A stretch of 57,713 nt of DNA from an uncultured SAR116 cluster alpha proteobacterium (GCA_902539295.1 CACBIM010000004.1:76504-134216); one strand, 5' to 3'. Positions 1 through 9,288 are shown, counted from the first letter of the stretch. Notes: generated from the letters alone by a model not told the origin. Numbers and translations: made by a program.

Positions 1-528
1 GAAAGAAAAAAGTTAAAGCCAATTGGATTTGTAGCTAATGATTACGCTATTGCAATTTGGAGTAAAAACTGCCCAGAAGATATAAATAATTTATTTAATT
101 TAGACATCTTAGGTGATGATTTAGAAGAGTGGCTTGAGGAGACCTCCATACTAAAAAGAAGTTTTAGATCTATTGCAGTAATTGCTGGATTAATTAATCA
201 AAATATAATTGGAGCAGATATAAATCAGAGGCAAATGACAATTAATTCAGATCTTATTTATGATGTGCTCAAAAGACACCAACCTGATCATTTTCTTTTA
301 AAAGCAACAAGAATTGATGCTGCGAAGGGTTTGACTGATATATCAAGATTAAATAATATGTTGAAAAAGTTTGAAGGCAAAATTGAGGTTAAATTTAATA
401 ATAAAGCTACCCCTCTTGCAGTCCCTATTCTTTTGGAAATTGGCAAAGAAACAATTCATGGTGAGGTTGAGGATTTATTATTAGAAGAGCTTGAGGCTGA
501 ATTGGAGAAAAATTCTACTAATGCCTAA
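1..528 (+). CDS. Ligase-associated DEXH-box helicase (Lhr-like), C-terminal fragment
   Basis: The reading frame is open from the first base, so the gene begins upstream of the window; about 175 C-terminal residues are visible. The stretch RQMTINSDLIYDVLKRHQPD, starting near residue 77 of the fragment, followed by LLKATRIDA, is the hallmark C-terminal region of Lhr-type ATP-dependent helicases encoded with an ATP-dependent DNA ligase and a metallophosphatase. The stop codon overlaps the start of the next gene by 8 bases, indicating translational coupling, and the next product (PdeM) is the known partner. The family is thought to act in DNA repair with the ligase and an exonuclease, whose genes would be expected upstream. 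The helicase motor motifs lie outside the window, so activity cannot be judged here. Confidence 0.85.
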   Translation, partial: ERKKLKPIGFVANDYAIAIWSKNCPEDINNLFNLDILGDDLEEWLEETSILKRSFRSIAVIAGLINQNIIGADINQRQMTINSDLIYDVLKRHQPDHFLLKATRIDAAKGLTDISRLNNMLKKFEGKIEVKFNNKATPLAVPILLEIGKETIHGEVEDLLLEELEAELEKNSTNA

Positions 529-1213
529 AAAAAATCACATTATTGTAGCTTATTTAAATAATCAAGAATGCTTTCTTCACCACTCAGGTGTGATTTTTAT
601 ACCTAAAATAAAAGCTATAATAATATCTGATATACATTTCGAAAAAGCCTCTGCTCTCAATATAAAAAAAATATCAACAATACCTTTGCCTTCATTTGAT
701 ACTCAGGAAATTTTAATAACTTTAAATAAAATTTTTAAGATATTTGATCCAAAAAAAATTATATTTTTAGGAGACACTTTTCATAATTTGATATCAGCTG
801 AATATATTTCTGAAAAATATAAAAAAAATATTAAAGATATAATTAATGAATTTGAATGCATATGGATTAAGGGCAATCATGACGTAAACAAACCTTCTTG
901 GCTTAATGTTACTCCAATTTATGAACATGAAGAAATTGGAATAGTATTTAGGCATATTACAAAATTTGAAGACAATGAAATAAGTGGCCACTATCACTTA
1001 AAAACAAAAATAAAAACTAGAGATAAACCAATCACAGGTAAGTGTTTTATTTTTAACAATAAAACTATAATTATGCCATCTTTTGGAATCTTTACAGGTG
1101 GCCTATATTTATCAGAGTTTTTAAATCAATTTAGTTATCAAAGTAAAATAAATATTGGTTTTATCTATAGGAATAAAATTTATAATTATAACTTGAAAGC
1201 TGTTTTAAAATAA
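521..1213 (+). CDS. pdeM: Ligase-associated DNA damage response metallophosphatase (PdeM)
   Basis: A 230-residue calcineurin-like phosphoesterase. Metal-binding motifs are visible in the usual order: SDIHFEKAS near residue 34, LGDTFHN, IKGNHD and SGHYHLK, the last replacing the common GHxH. In characterised genomes this protein accompanies a DNA ligase, an exonuclease and an Lhr helicase, and the helicase fragment lies directly upstream here. I chose ATG 521 rather than an in-frame TTG at 491, because 521 gives the short overlap typical of coupled genes and removes an N-terminus that looks unlike the family. The role in DNA repair is known only by association in the family, and the substrate has not been settled. 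Confidence 0.85.
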   Translation: MPKKNHIIVAYLNNQECFLHHSGVIFIPKIKAIIISDIHFEKASALNIKKISTIPLPSFDTQEILITLNKIFKIFDPKKIIFLGDTFHNLISAEYISEKYKKNIKDIINEFECIWIKGNHDVNKPSWLNVTPIYEHEEIGIVFRHITKFEDNEISGHYHLKTKIKTRDKPITGKCFIFNNKTIIMPSFGIFTGGLYLSEFLNQFSYQSKINIGFIYRNKIYNYNLKAVLK

Positions 1214-1243
1214 TTAATTGATGTAATTAAATAGATTTTTCCT

Positions 1244-2665
1244 ATGAAACAACAAACAATATTATGGTTTAGATTTGATCTAAGACTATCAGATAATCCA
1301 GCTTTAAAAAAAGCTATAGATCTAAATTTACCAGTACTACCAATCTTTATTTATGATGAAGAAGATGCTCAAAGTCGCTCACTAGGTTCAGCCTCTAAAT
1401 GGTGGTTACATAAAAGTCTTGAAAACTTATCAAGTGAACTTGAATTAGTTGGTAGCAAGCTACTGATTTTCAGAGGAAAAGCTGAAGAAGTTTTGCAAAA
1501 ATTAATTGATGATACAAAAGCAACAAATGTTTTATGGAATAGAAGGTATGAACCTTGGGCTGTCAAAAGAGATAGATTAATCAAAGAAAAACTCTCAGCC
1601 CAATCAATAAATGCTATGAGCTTTAATGGGAGTCTTCTTTATGAACCTTGGGAAATAAAAAGCAAAATTGGTAACCCACTAAAGGTTTTTACTCCTTACA
1701 AAAGAGCGCTTTTAAGTAAGGGCATCCCAGAACCTGTAAATTCAAAACCTTCAAAATTATTGTCTCCAACTAAATGGCCTGTAAGTCAAAGTATTGATAA
1801 ACTGAAATTGATTGAAAATAAATCATGGCCAATTAAGTTTCATAATTATTGGGAGCCTGGTTCAAATAAAGCAAAAGAGAAACTAGAAATTTTCATATCA
1901 GATGCACTACACGACTACAATATAAATAGAGATATTCCTAGTATTGAAGGCACATCTAAACTTTCACCACATTTGAGGTTTGGTGAGATTAGCCCAAAAG
2001 AAGTTCTTAACTCAATTAACCATATTGAGGAAAATGATGGTATTAATGTCTATAAGTCAGAAATAATTTGGCGTGAATTTTCACATAACTTACTTTGGTA
2101 TTTTCCAAATATTCATAACACTCCTATCAAAAATGAGTTTGAAAAGTTTGAATGGGATAATAATGAAGCTAATCTAATTGCATGGAAAAAGGGGCTAACA
2201 GGTTACCCAATTGTAGATGCCGGTATGAGAGAATTATGGGCTACTGGATGGATGCATAACAGAGTAAGAATGATAGTAGCTTCTTTTTTAACTAAACATT
2301 TACTTTTACCTTGGCAACTTGGTGAAAAATGGTTTTGGGACACACTTTTGGATGCAGATCCAGCAAGTAACACCTCTGGATGGCAATGGGTATCTGGCTG
2401 TGGTGCAGATGCAGCACCCTACTTCAGAATTTTTAATCCTATTATTCAAGGTGAAAAATTTGATCCAGATGGTAATTATATTAAAAAGTTTATTCCAGAA
2501 TTAAATAAACTACCAAAAAAATTTATTCATGAACCTTGGAAAGCAGATAGTGCAATTTTAAAAAATTCTGATATAAAACTCGGAGACACATATCCCAACC
2601 CAATTGTGGATCATAAATTTGCTAGAGAAAGAGCACTAAATAAATATGCTGAACTTAGAAAATAA
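1244..2665 (+). CDS. phrB: Deoxyribodipyrimidine photolyase (class I)
   Basis: A 473-residue protein of normal class I length that uses blue light and FADH- to split cyclobutane pyrimidine dimers. The N-terminal alpha/beta antenna domain starts with ILWFRFDLRLSDNPAL and runs to about residue 135. The helical FAD domain carries TSKLSPHLRFGEIS, GYPIVDAGMREL, WMHNRVRMIVAS and DADPASNTSGWQWVSGCG, the standard FAD-binding and lesion-binding signatures. It opens a run of same-strand genes (COG2907 flavoprotein, DUF1365, CFA-type methyltransferase) spaced by 8 to 30 bases, so light-damage repair and membrane-lipid modification are probably co-expressed. A 6-4 photolyase or cryptochrome role is less likely given the match to bacterial CPD enzymes. 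Confidence 0.93.
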   Translation: MKQQTILWFRFDLRLSDNPALKKAIDLNLPVLPIFIYDEEDAQSRSLGSASKWWLHKSLENLSSELELVGSKLLIFRGKAEEVLQKLIDDTKATNVLWNRRYEPWAVKRDRLIKEKLSAQSINAMSFNGSLLYEPWEIKSKIGNPLKVFTPYKRALLSKGIPEPVNSKPSKLLSPTKWPVSQSIDKLKLIENKSWPIKFHNYWEPGSNKAKEKLEIFISDALHDYNINRDIPSIEGTSKLSPHLRFGEISPKEVLNSINHIEENDGINVYKSEIIWREFSHNLLWYFPNIHNTPIKNEFEKFEWDNNEANLIAWKKGLTGYPIVDAGMRELWATGWMHNRVRMIVASFLTKHLLLPWQLGEKWFWDTLLDADPASNTSGWQWVSGCGADAAPYFRIFNPIIQGEKFDPDGNYIKKFIPELNKLPKKFIHEPWKADSAILKNSDIKLGDTYPNPIVDHKFARERALNKYAELRK

Positions 2666-2686
2666 ATCATTTTACTGGAATATTGT

Positions 2687-3964
2687 ATGAAAATTGGGGT
2701 AATAGGTTCAGGTGTTTCTGGATTGGTTTCTGCTCTAACCCTCCAAGAAAAGTTTGAAGTAAGTCTATTTGAGAAAAATAGCAAACTAGGCGGTCATTCT
2801 AATACAGTAACAATAGAACAAGACAATAAAAAATACTCTGTAGAAACTGGTTTTATAGTATTAAATGATAAAAATTATCCAATATTTACTAGCCTCTTAA
2901 AACATTTAAATATTGGAGTAAACAATTCTTCAATGTCATTTAGTGTATCTGTTGATAAAGGACAATTTGAATATAGTAGTTCATATATAGGACTTTTAGG
3001 GCAAACAAAAAACATCATTGATCCAAAATATTGGGGCATGTTGAGAGACATAAATTATTTTTATACTAACGCTCTTAAAGATGTTAAAGATTGCCCAGAT
3101 AATGAGACATTGGGACAATTTCTTAAAAGATTTAATTATTCTAATAAATTTATTGATTACCACTTAGTGCCAATGACTGCTTCAATTTGGTCATGCCCGA
3201 CAAAAAGCATCCTAAATTTTCCTATAAAAAGCTTATTAGTTTTTTTTGAAAATCATAAATTACTTAATATATATAACCGTCCAAATTGGAGCACGGTCAA
3301 TAAAGGAAGTAGAGAATACGTTAAAAAGATACAATCACTCTTGAAAGGAAAAATATATACAAATGCGAAGATTAATAAAATTTCCAAATCAAAAGAAGGT
3401 ATAAGGGTTCATTATCAAGACGGAATTAAAACTTTTGATAAAGTTATATTAGCTTGTCATGCTGATCAATCCTCAGAAATTTTAATTGAAAACTTTACTG
3501 AAGAAGCAAATTTACTGAAAGATTTTAAATACCAAAAAAATACTTCAATACTTCACTCTGACGTAAATTTTATGCCAAAGAGAAAATCTGTTTGGTCTAG
3601 CTGGAATTATATTACAGAAACCGGAAACTCAGGAAATCTCTCTATTACTTACTGGATGAACGAACTACAAAGAATTAATTCTCCAAAGCCAATTCTACTT
3701 TCCCTAAACCCTAAAATTCTGCCAAACCCTGATCTTATATATGGTCAATATTCCTATTCACATCCAATTTTAGATAACAACGCTATTAACATTCAAAAAA
3801 AATTAAGTTCTATCCAAGGTAAAAATAATCTTTGGTTTTGTGGAGCTTGGACAGGCTTCGGTTTTCATGAAGATGGAGTTAAATCCGCGGTTGAAATAGC
3901 TAATTCTCATAATATTGATCTACCTTGGTTCCAATCTAAAGAGGTTTTACACGCAGCTCAGTAA
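2687..3964 (+). CDS. FAD-dependent amine-oxidase-like flavoprotein (COG2907)
   Basis: A 425-residue flavoprotein. The N-terminus has the dinucleotide-binding fold GVIGSGVSGLVSALTL followed by SLFEKNSKLGGHSNTV, typical of NAD(P)-binding/amine-oxidase-type proteins, and the C-terminus has WFCGAWTGFGFHEDGVKSA, the second FAD-contact region. The COG2907 group is found almost always beside DUF1365 and cyclopropane-fatty-acid-synthase-like genes, as here. The true substrate is unknown; a role in modifying unsaturated membrane lipids is inferred from the neighbours. The next gene follows after 7 bases, so the cluster is probably one transcript. Confidence 0.85.
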   Translation: MKIGVIGSGVSGLVSALTLQEKFEVSLFEKNSKLGGHSNTVTIEQDNKKYSVETGFIVLNDKNYPIFTSLLKHLNIGVNNSSMSFSVSVDKGQFEYSSSYIGLLGQTKNIIDPKYWGMLRDINYFYTNALKDVKDCPDNETLGQFLKRFNYSNKFIDYHLVPMTASIWSCPTKSILNFPIKSLLVFFENHKLLNIYNRPNWSTVNKGSREYVKKIQSLLKGKIYTNAKINKISKSKEGIRVHYQDGIKTFDKVILACHADQSSEILIENFTEEANLLKDFKYQKNTSILHSDVNFMPKRKSVWSSWNYITETGNSGNLSITYWMNELQRINSPKPILLSLNPKILPNPDLIYGQYSYSHPILDNNAINIQKKLSSIQGKNNLWFCGAWTGFGFHEDGVKSAVEIANSHNIDLPWFQSKEVLHAAQ

Positions 3965-3971
3965 TTTAATT

Positions 3972-4748
3972 ATGAATAGTCCTTATGATATCAAAACTAT
4001 AAAGTTAATAGATGGCAAAATAAGTCATAAGAGAAACATTCATCCGTTTAATGAATTTAATTACAATTGTATTTCGATTTTAATAAATTTAAATAATATT
4101 AAAAATAAGAAAAAATTTAATTCAATTTTCTCAATAAACAAAAATAATATATTTTCATGGTGTGAAAAAGACCATGGCAATAGTAAGGATCATCCTCTTA
4201 ATTGGGCCAGAGAACAAGTAAGCAAAAATGGTGGTGATGCATCTGGTAAAATTTTACTTCATTGTTTTCCTAAAATTTTCGGACATGTTTTTAATCCTCT
4301 GTCAGTTTATTTTTGTTTTAATAAAGAACAAAAATTAACAGCCTTAATATACGAAGTGAGAAATGTTGTAGGTGGAATTCACTCTTATGTCGCTCTTGTA
4401 AGCAATCCTGAAGAAACTCATTTTACTAACAAACTTTTTGAGGTTTCACCTTTTCTTCCCTCAGAAGGTGATTACCGTTTGAAAACTAAATTGACAAATA
4501 ATAATATTAGTATTTCTGTAAATTATTTTATAAATAATAAAATAACACTAAATGCCATACAAACTGGAAAAATAAAGCCCTTAACTGTAGGTGCTTTATT
4601 AATGAATATTGTTAAAGGGTCTGCTTACCCTGGCAAGCCCATGATAAAAATTCTTATACAAGCCTTAAAGTTGTTGATAAAAGGAGCAAAATATAAGAAG
4701 ATTTTTGTGTTTAACACACATAAAACAAATTTAACAAAAAAAGTTTAA
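3972..4748 (+). CDS. DUF1365 family protein
   Basis: A 258-residue protein of the DUF1365 family. Recognisable stretches are GKISHKRNIHPFNEFNY at the start, GHVFNPLSVYFCF in the middle and IYEVRNVVGGIHSY just after. I chose ATG 3972, 7 bases after the upstream stop, rather than an in-frame ATG at 3915 that would overlap the previous gene by 50 bases. The family has no firmly established reaction. It occurs in operons with COG2907 flavoproteins and CFA-type methyltransferases, and in Rhodobacter such genes belong to the sigmaE singlet-oxygen response. A role in lipid modification is inferred only. Confidence 0.85.
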   Translation: MNSPYDIKTIKLIDGKISHKRNIHPFNEFNYNCISILINLNNIKNKKKFNSIFSINKNNIFSWCEKDHGNSKDHPLNWAREQVSKNGGDASGKILLHCFPKIFGHVFNPLSVYFCFNKEQKLTALIYEVRNVVGGIHSYVALVSNPEETHFTNKLFEVSPFLPSEGDYRLKTKLTNNNISISVNYFINNKITLNAIQTGKIKPLTVGALLMNIVKGSAYPGKPMIKILIQALKLLIKGAKYKKIFVFNTHKTNLTKKV

Positions 4749-4756
4749 ATAATTTC

Positions 4757-5932
4757 ATGTCTGTTTGGCAAAAAACACTAGAAAAAATGCTACAAAGCTT
4801 AAATTTGGGTGAAATAAAAGTTACATTTCCAGATGGCTCATCTAAATTATTTAAAGGATCAAGAAAAGGACCAACCACTGACGTTTGCTTTTTGACTGAA
4901 AAGTCAATCAAAGATACTATTTTAGGAGGATCACTTGGATTTTGTGAAGGTGTTATTGATGGCAATATAAATAGTTCATCAATGAGTGATTTGATAGAAA
5001 TATGTGGATATCAGGAAAGTGGATTAAATACTTCAGGAAAAGGTTACTATTTATTTAAATTAATTAATAAAGTTTTTCACTTATTTAATAGAAACTCAAT
5101 TAAGAGAGCTAGAAAAAATATTTCAGCCCACTACGATCTAGGGAATGATTTTTATAAACTATGGCTTGATGAAAGCATGACATATTCAAGTGCTTACTTT
5201 GGTGCAAAAAAAATAAGTTTGAAAGAAGCTCAAGAAAATAAATATAAACAAATATCTAAAATTGTTGATTTAGCAAAAGATAACAATGTACTCGAAATTG
5301 GCTGTGGTTGGGGTGGTTTCGCTGAATATGCAGCGAAAAATTATAAATCAGTTATCACTGCAATTACTATAAGTAAAGAGCAATTTGAATATACAAAACA
5401 AAGAATTCACAATGCTAAATTAAGTAAATTAGTTAATACGAGACTAATTGATTATAGAAAAGTCAAAGGCTCATTTGACAGAATTATTTCAATTGAAATG
5501 ATTGAAGCTGTTGGTGAAGAATATTGGCCAATATACTTTAAACAAATAAAGAATTTATTAAAACCTAAAGGCATGGCAGCCATTCAAGTTATAACTATTG
5601 ATGATAAATTTTTTGATAATTACAGAAAATTTCCAGACTTTATTCAAAAATATATTTTTCCGGGAGGTATGCTGCCATCAATGAAAGCTCTAGAGGATCC
5701 AATTAATAATTCTGGTCTGAAAATTGATAAAGTTAATAGTTTTGGAATAGACTATGCATCAACACTTTCCATTTGGAGAAATCAATTTAATAAGTCGTGG
5801 CCTAGGATTAAAAAATTAGGTTTTGACGAAAGATTCTATAGAATGTGGAATCTGTATTTTTCCTATTGTGAAGGAGGTTTCAGATCAGGTTGCATTGATG
5901 TTAAGCAAGTCAAACTATCTTCTATAAATTAA
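4757..5932 (+). CDS. cfa: Cyclopropane-fatty-acyl-phospholipid synthase-type methyltransferase
   Basis: A 391-residue SAM-dependent methyltransferase. Family signatures are ISAHYDLGNDFYKLWLD (residues 122-138), the SAM-binding loop VLEIGCGWGGF (178-188), and IEMIEAVGEEYWP further on. CFA synthases transfer a methylene group from SAM to cis double bonds of membrane phospholipids. Relatives in alphaproteobacteria can instead make methylated or furan fatty acids (UfaM-type), so the exact product is open. The gene ends the plus-strand cluster and overlaps by 4 bases the convergent NTF2-like gene. With photolyase, COG2907 and DUF1365 upstream it fits a membrane photoprotection set. Confidence 0.9.
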   Translation: MSVWQKTLEKMLQSLNLGEIKVTFPDGSSKLFKGSRKGPTTDVCFLTEKSIKDTILGGSLGFCEGVIDGNINSSSMSDLIEICGYQESGLNTSGKGYYLFKLINKVFHLFNRNSIKRARKNISAHYDLGNDFYKLWLDESMTYSSAYFGAKKISLKEAQENKYKQISKIVDLAKDNNVLEIGCGWGGFAEYAAKNYKSVITAITISKEQFEYTKQRIHNAKLSKLVNTRLIDYRKVKGSFDRIISIEMIEAVGEEYWPIYFKQIKNLLKPKGMAAIQVITIDDKFFDNYRKFPDFIQKYIFPGGMLPSMKALEDPINNSGLKIDKVNSFGIDYASTLSIWRNQFNKSWPRIKKLGFDERFYRMWNLYFSYCEGGFRSGCIDVKQVKLSSIN

Positions 5933-6390
5933 ATATTATTAAATTTGAAAATACTTTTCAAGAAAGCTTTTACAAGACTTCCCACATAAGGCAAGTGAAT
6001 AATTAATTGTGTTATTGAATCCCAATAATCAATATGCTTCACAACTTTGCCTTGATCATTAAACTTTACTTCACTTACTCCTTTAATAGCAAAACTCTTC
6101 TTATTTCGTTTAAACTTTCCATTTAAAATCCACTTTAGATAAACAGTTAATTTTTTATCAAAATTTTGAGCGTATGAAAGCTCTAAAATTTGAAATTTGG
6201 GATTGTCTATTTTTTCGAACATCTCTGAAAAAATTTTTATAACTGCTTCTTTGCCACTAACTTTGTTGAAAGGATCTTCAAATTCAATGTCATTGGTAAA
6301 TGTGTTTTTAAGAGTATCCAAATTATTAATTGATAAACTTTCATAAGCAGAAATATATTTTTTTACATATTCTTTATTATTTTCTTTCAT
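5929..6390 (-). CDS. SnoaL/NTF2-like protein
   Basis: A 153-residue protein with the cone-fold pattern of NTF2/SnoaL-like polyketide-cyclase relatives: an N-terminal helix (ISAYESLSINNLDTLKNTF), then TNDIEFEDPFNKVSGKEAV, and a late strand VKHIDYWDSI. Such small proteins often accompany short-chain dehydrogenases and CFA-type genes in light- or oxygen-stress clusters, and the SDR gene is transcribed just ahead of this one with a 7-base gap. No catalytic residues can be assigned. It probably binds a small hydrophobic ligand or acts as an isomerase or hydratase, which is inference from the fold. Confidence 0.7.
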   Translation of the reverse strand: MKENNKEYVKKYISAYESLSINNLDTLKNTFTNDIEFEDPFNKVSGKEAVIKIFSEMFEKIDNPKFQILELSYAQNFDKKLTVYLKWILNGKFKRNKKSFAIKGVSEVKFNDQGKVVKHIDYWDSITQLIIHLPYVGSLVKAFLKSIFKFNNI

Positions 6391-6397
6391 TAGTTTA

Positions 6398-7153
6398 TCA
6401 ATATCCAGTTTTCCATTTAATCAATCTGTGAGCCAAACTATCAGGTAAAAATTTCAATAAATATAAACTCCAAATTAGAATATTATTGGGAACAAAAACT
6501 TCAAATTTTTTGGATGATAATGAATTATATATTAAAGAAGCTGCTCTCTCAGCAGTTATAATTCCAGGTAAAGAGTGTTCACCGACAGGCGTAGCTTCAG
6601 TTGAAACAAATCCTGGACAAAATAATTGAATCTTTATTCCATAAGCATCAAGTTCAAACCTCAGTGATTCAGCTAAATTTTTAAGAGCTGATTTGGTTGG
6701 CCCATAAGCAGCAGCTTTTGGAAGACCCCTCCAACCAGTGGGTGAAGTAATAATAGCAATTTGACCAGATTTTTGGGAAATCATTTTTGGAATTATTTGC
6801 TCAAGAGAATTTATAACTCCCATATAGTTAATTTCCATATGTTTCTGAAATACATTAGAGTCAAAGTCACTTATGGATACAGATGAATATACACCTGCAT
6901 TCAAAATTGCTAAATCTATATTTTCATATTTTTTTTCTAATATTTTGAATGCTTTTTTTATATCTGACTTTAAAGTTACATCTGCATGACAAACTAGATT
7001 TTGATTTCCTGTTTGTTTATTAATTTTTTCTAATTTATCTTTTCTTCTTGCAGTAAGAGCAATCTTCCAACCTTCTTGTGCAAACTTATAAGAGAGTTCT
7101 TTTCCTATCCCAGAACTTGCTCCAGTTATCCAAACTATTTTTTTATTTTTCAT
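6398..7153 (-). CDS. Short-chain dehydrogenase/reductase
   Basis: A classical SDR of about 251 residues. The cofactor loop is VWITGASSGIGKEL near the start, NAGVY marks the NAG motif, and YGPTK is the YxxxK active site, preceded by the catalytic serine region IITSPTGWRG. I prefer ATG 7153 because the SDR fold then starts within a few residues; an in-frame ATG at 7186 would add 11 residues and neither has a convincing ribosome-binding site. It probably forms an operon with the NTF2-like gene downstream. The substrate is unknown; the context suggests a lipid or carotenoid-related compound. Confidence 0.8.
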   Translation of the reverse strand: MKNKKIVWITGASSGIGKELSYKFAQEGWKIALTARRKDKLEKINKQTGNQNLVCHADVTLKSDIKKAFKILEKKYENIDLAILNAGVYSSVSISDFDSNVFQKHMEINYMGVINSLEQIIPKMISQKSGQIAIITSPTGWRGLPKAAAYGPTKSALKNLAESLRFELDAYGIKIQLFCPGFVSTEATPVGEHSLPGIITAERAASLIYNSLSSKKFEVFVPNNILIWSLYLLKFLPDSLAHRLIKWKTGY

Positions 7154-7306
7154 TTCAATATTTTTCAACAACAACTTCTTTATCAAAAGTAAATATTTTG
7201 AAACCTTTGATTACAATAATTATAATATTAAATATTAATTTTTATTTATAAATTATCAACATAATGCTAATAATATTACATTAAAACTTTTTAATAAGGC
7301 ACAGGC

Positions 7307-7897
7307 ATGGATACATATTCTTCAAGTAACTCTCTAGTTTCATCTCTATTAGGTAAAAAAACAAATGACTTAGTTTATGTTTTATTAACTTCTATAATAG
7401 GTTCATTTCTTCTGACTGTTTCATCTAAAGTGCAAATACCTCTTACACCTGTTCCGGTAACCCTGCAGACATTAGTTTTACTCGTGATGAGTATGTTTCT
7501 AGGTTGGAGAGGTGCAGTTGGAGCCACTAGTCTTTATTTGTTCCAAGGTGCAATTGGATTGCCTGTTTTCGCACATGGAGGAGGCTTTATTATTTTATTT
7601 GGTCCAACAGGTGGATACTTGTTTGGATTTTTAATAGCTTCTTTGGTTGTTGGCTATTTAGCTGAAAGAGGATGGGATAAGTCGGTTGTATTAACATTCA
7701 CTTCCATGACTATTGGAACATTAGTTATTTATTTGTTTGGTGTAATTTGGCTTTCTTATTTAAAAGACTTGAATACTGCACTCATTTTTGGATTATTACC
7801 CTTTATTACTCCTGATATTTTAAAAATTTGCCTTGGTACTTGCTTAGTTTCAGCAGGTTGGGAAATAAGTGAAAAATTTATAAATAGGAAAACTTAA
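7307..7897 (+). CDS. bioY: Biotin transporter BioY (ECF S component)
   Basis: A 196-residue integral membrane protein with about six hydrophobic segments. The sequence KVQIPLTPVPVTLQTLVLLV followed by GWRGAVGA, and GLPVFAHGGG with FGPTGGYLFGF, is diagnostic for BioY. It captures biotin in the membrane, either alone or with the ECF ATPase/transmembrane module (BioMN), which is not in this window. Biotin auxotrophy or scavenging is plausible for a streamlined marine cell. The gene stands alone, divergent from the SDR gene across 153 bases of very AT-rich DNA, and its end overlaps the next gene on the opposite strand by 4 bases. Confidence 0.92.
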   Translation: MDTYSSSNSLVSSLLGKKTNDLVYVLLTSIIGSFLLTVSSKVQIPLTPVPVTLQTLVLLVMSMFLGWRGAVGATSLYLFQGAIGLPVFAHGGGFIILFGPTGGYLFGFLIASLVVGYLAERGWDKSVVLTFTSMTIGTLVIYLFGVIWLSYLKDLNTALIFGLLPFITPDILKICLGTCLVSAGWEISEKFINRKT

Positions 7898-8601
7898 GTA
7901 CATACTTTAACACTTGAGTATATACTTCCTCTTATCTCAGAATTTTCAAAATTAATAACTGCTACATTATTTTCAAACTGAAGTTTTACAGAGAATGGTA
8001 GAATGCCTTCATGCCATTCTTCAATTCCAAAATATCTTAACCGTACTTTTATTTTCTGATTTGGATCAAACCATGGGTTTACATTATTAGCCTCAATATT
8101 TGCTTTACCTTCTGCGAGAATGGATAATCCTTTATCAAAAAAACTAATCTCTTGACTATTTGTTGAATAAATTGGTGTTATTACATTAAGCTCTTTTCGC
8201 TTTGGTTTTTCACATTTTGAGGGCTTGTTCAGAGACTTTATTGATGTTGTGATCTGCTCAATTGATACTCCTTTAGCTAATGAGTTTGAGGATAACTTAA
8301 TAATTTCGTTTAAATTACTATCAGGTTTTTTGGATACTTCAATATTGAGTTTTTCAATTAGTGTCTTATCTGATTTTGACTGAAGTTTTAGATCTCCTAA
8401 TTCTTTATTAAGCTCTTTAAATTCATTAGCTATTCTTATTAATTCAGATGAATGAACTGCAATAATATTATTTCTATCTCTTACGCCAATTTGCCAGGCT
8501 ATAATTGCAACAATAATAAGAATTAATAAATTTATAAGTATAGAGAATATTTTTTTTATTCTTTTATTTCTATATTTTTTTGCAGTATCAAAATAATCCA
8601 T
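7894..8601 (-). CDS. Hypothetical single-pass membrane protein with coiled coil
   Basis: I do not recognise this 235-residue protein. It has a basic N-terminus (KKYRNKRIKK), one strongly hydrophobic helix at about residues 21-43, a charged stretch likely to form a coiled coil (about 45-90), and a C-terminal beta-rich region of about 120 residues containing FDKGLSILAEG and KIKVRLRYFGIEEWHEG. The layout suggests a protein anchored in the inner membrane with its C-terminal domain in the periplasm. It is monocistronic, converges with bioY and is divergent from the HD-hydrolase gene. No function is proposed. Confidence 0.6.
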   Translation of the reverse strand: MDYFDTAKKYRNKRIKKIFSILINLLILIIVAIIAWQIGVRDRNNIIAVHSSELIRIANEFKELNKELGDLKLQSKSDKTLIEKLNIEVSKKPDSNLNEIIKLSSNSLAKGVSIEQITTSIKSLNKPSKCEKPKRKELNVITPIYSTNSQEISFFDKGLSILAEGKANIEANNVNPWFDPNQKIKVRLRYFGIEEWHEGILPFSVKLQFENNVAVINFENSEIRGSIYSSVKVCT

Positions 8602-8706
8602 ACTTAAACCAATTAATTTATAACTTAAATACTAGAAATTAAATATTTTTCCAAGTATTTCTAAATAGTGTAATTAATTGTTTATAGTGTATTGGTTAGT
8701 TTAATT

Positions 8707-9285
8707 ATGCAAAAAAAACCACGTTCTTGGCAGAGAATGCTATCAGGAAGGAGATTAGATTTATTAAACCCTTCTCCTTTAGATATAGAAATTGAAGACA
8801 TTGCTCGAGGCATCTCAAGGGTTGCAAGGTGGAATGGACAGACTTCTGGAAAGTATCCTTTATCTGTGGCGCAGCACAGCGTAATTGTAGCTGAATTATT
8901 AAAAAGTTATAATGAAAATATTGAAATCAAATGGCAATTAGCTGCCCTACTTCACGATGCTGCAGAATACATTATTAGTGATATGATTACACCATTAAAA
9001 TCATTTTTAGGAGAGGAATATATCCAATTAGAAGAAAAAATTCAATCAGCTATTAATATAAGATTTTCTTTACCAGGTGAAATCCCAAAAAAAATTTATA
9101 AATTAATAAAAACTTGTGATAGGCAAACTGCTTTTATAGAAGCAATTCAATTAGCTGGTTTTACATTGAAAGAAGCAAAAAAAACTCTCAAAATGCCAAA
9201 ATTGATACCTGACTATAAAATTATACCAATTTCTGCAAATAAAGCAGAAAAACTATTTCTAAAAAAATTTAAGGAACTTTATTAG
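8707..9285 (+). CDS. HD-domain phosphohydrolase (YfbR-like)
   Basis: A 192-residue HD-superfamily protein. Metal ligands are visible in AQHSVIVAELL, LLHDAAEYIISDMITPLK and the later TCDRQTAFIEA. The N-terminal SWQRMLSGRRLDLLNPSP is characteristic of the alpha/cyanobacterial group annotated as phosphohydrolase or 5'-deoxynucleotidase YfbR-like. I chose ATG 8707; a TTG at 8692 in the same frame is less likely. It precedes a YbaK-type gene by 3 bases and a TPR gene, so the three probably share a transcript. A nucleotide substrate is likely from the family but unproven. Confidence 0.8.
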   Translation: MQKKPRSWQRMLSGRRLDLLNPSPLDIEIEDIARGISRVARWNGQTSGKYPLSVAQHSVIVAELLKSYNENIEIKWQLAALLHDAAEYIISDMITPLKSFLGEEYIQLEEKIQSAINIRFSLPGEIPKKIYKLIKTCDRQTAFIEAIQLAGFTLKEAKKTLKMPKLIPDYKIIPISANKAEKLFLKKFKELY

Positions 9286-9288
9286 CTA

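Noticed and set aside
3915-3971. N-terminal extension of the DUF1365 gene
   Set aside because: It overlaps the upstream coding sequence by 50 bases; ATG 3972 gives a normal family start.
7223-7237. Palindrome TAATATTAAATATTA upstream of bioY
   Set aside because: It consists only of A and T, and such palindromes are expected by chance in this composition.
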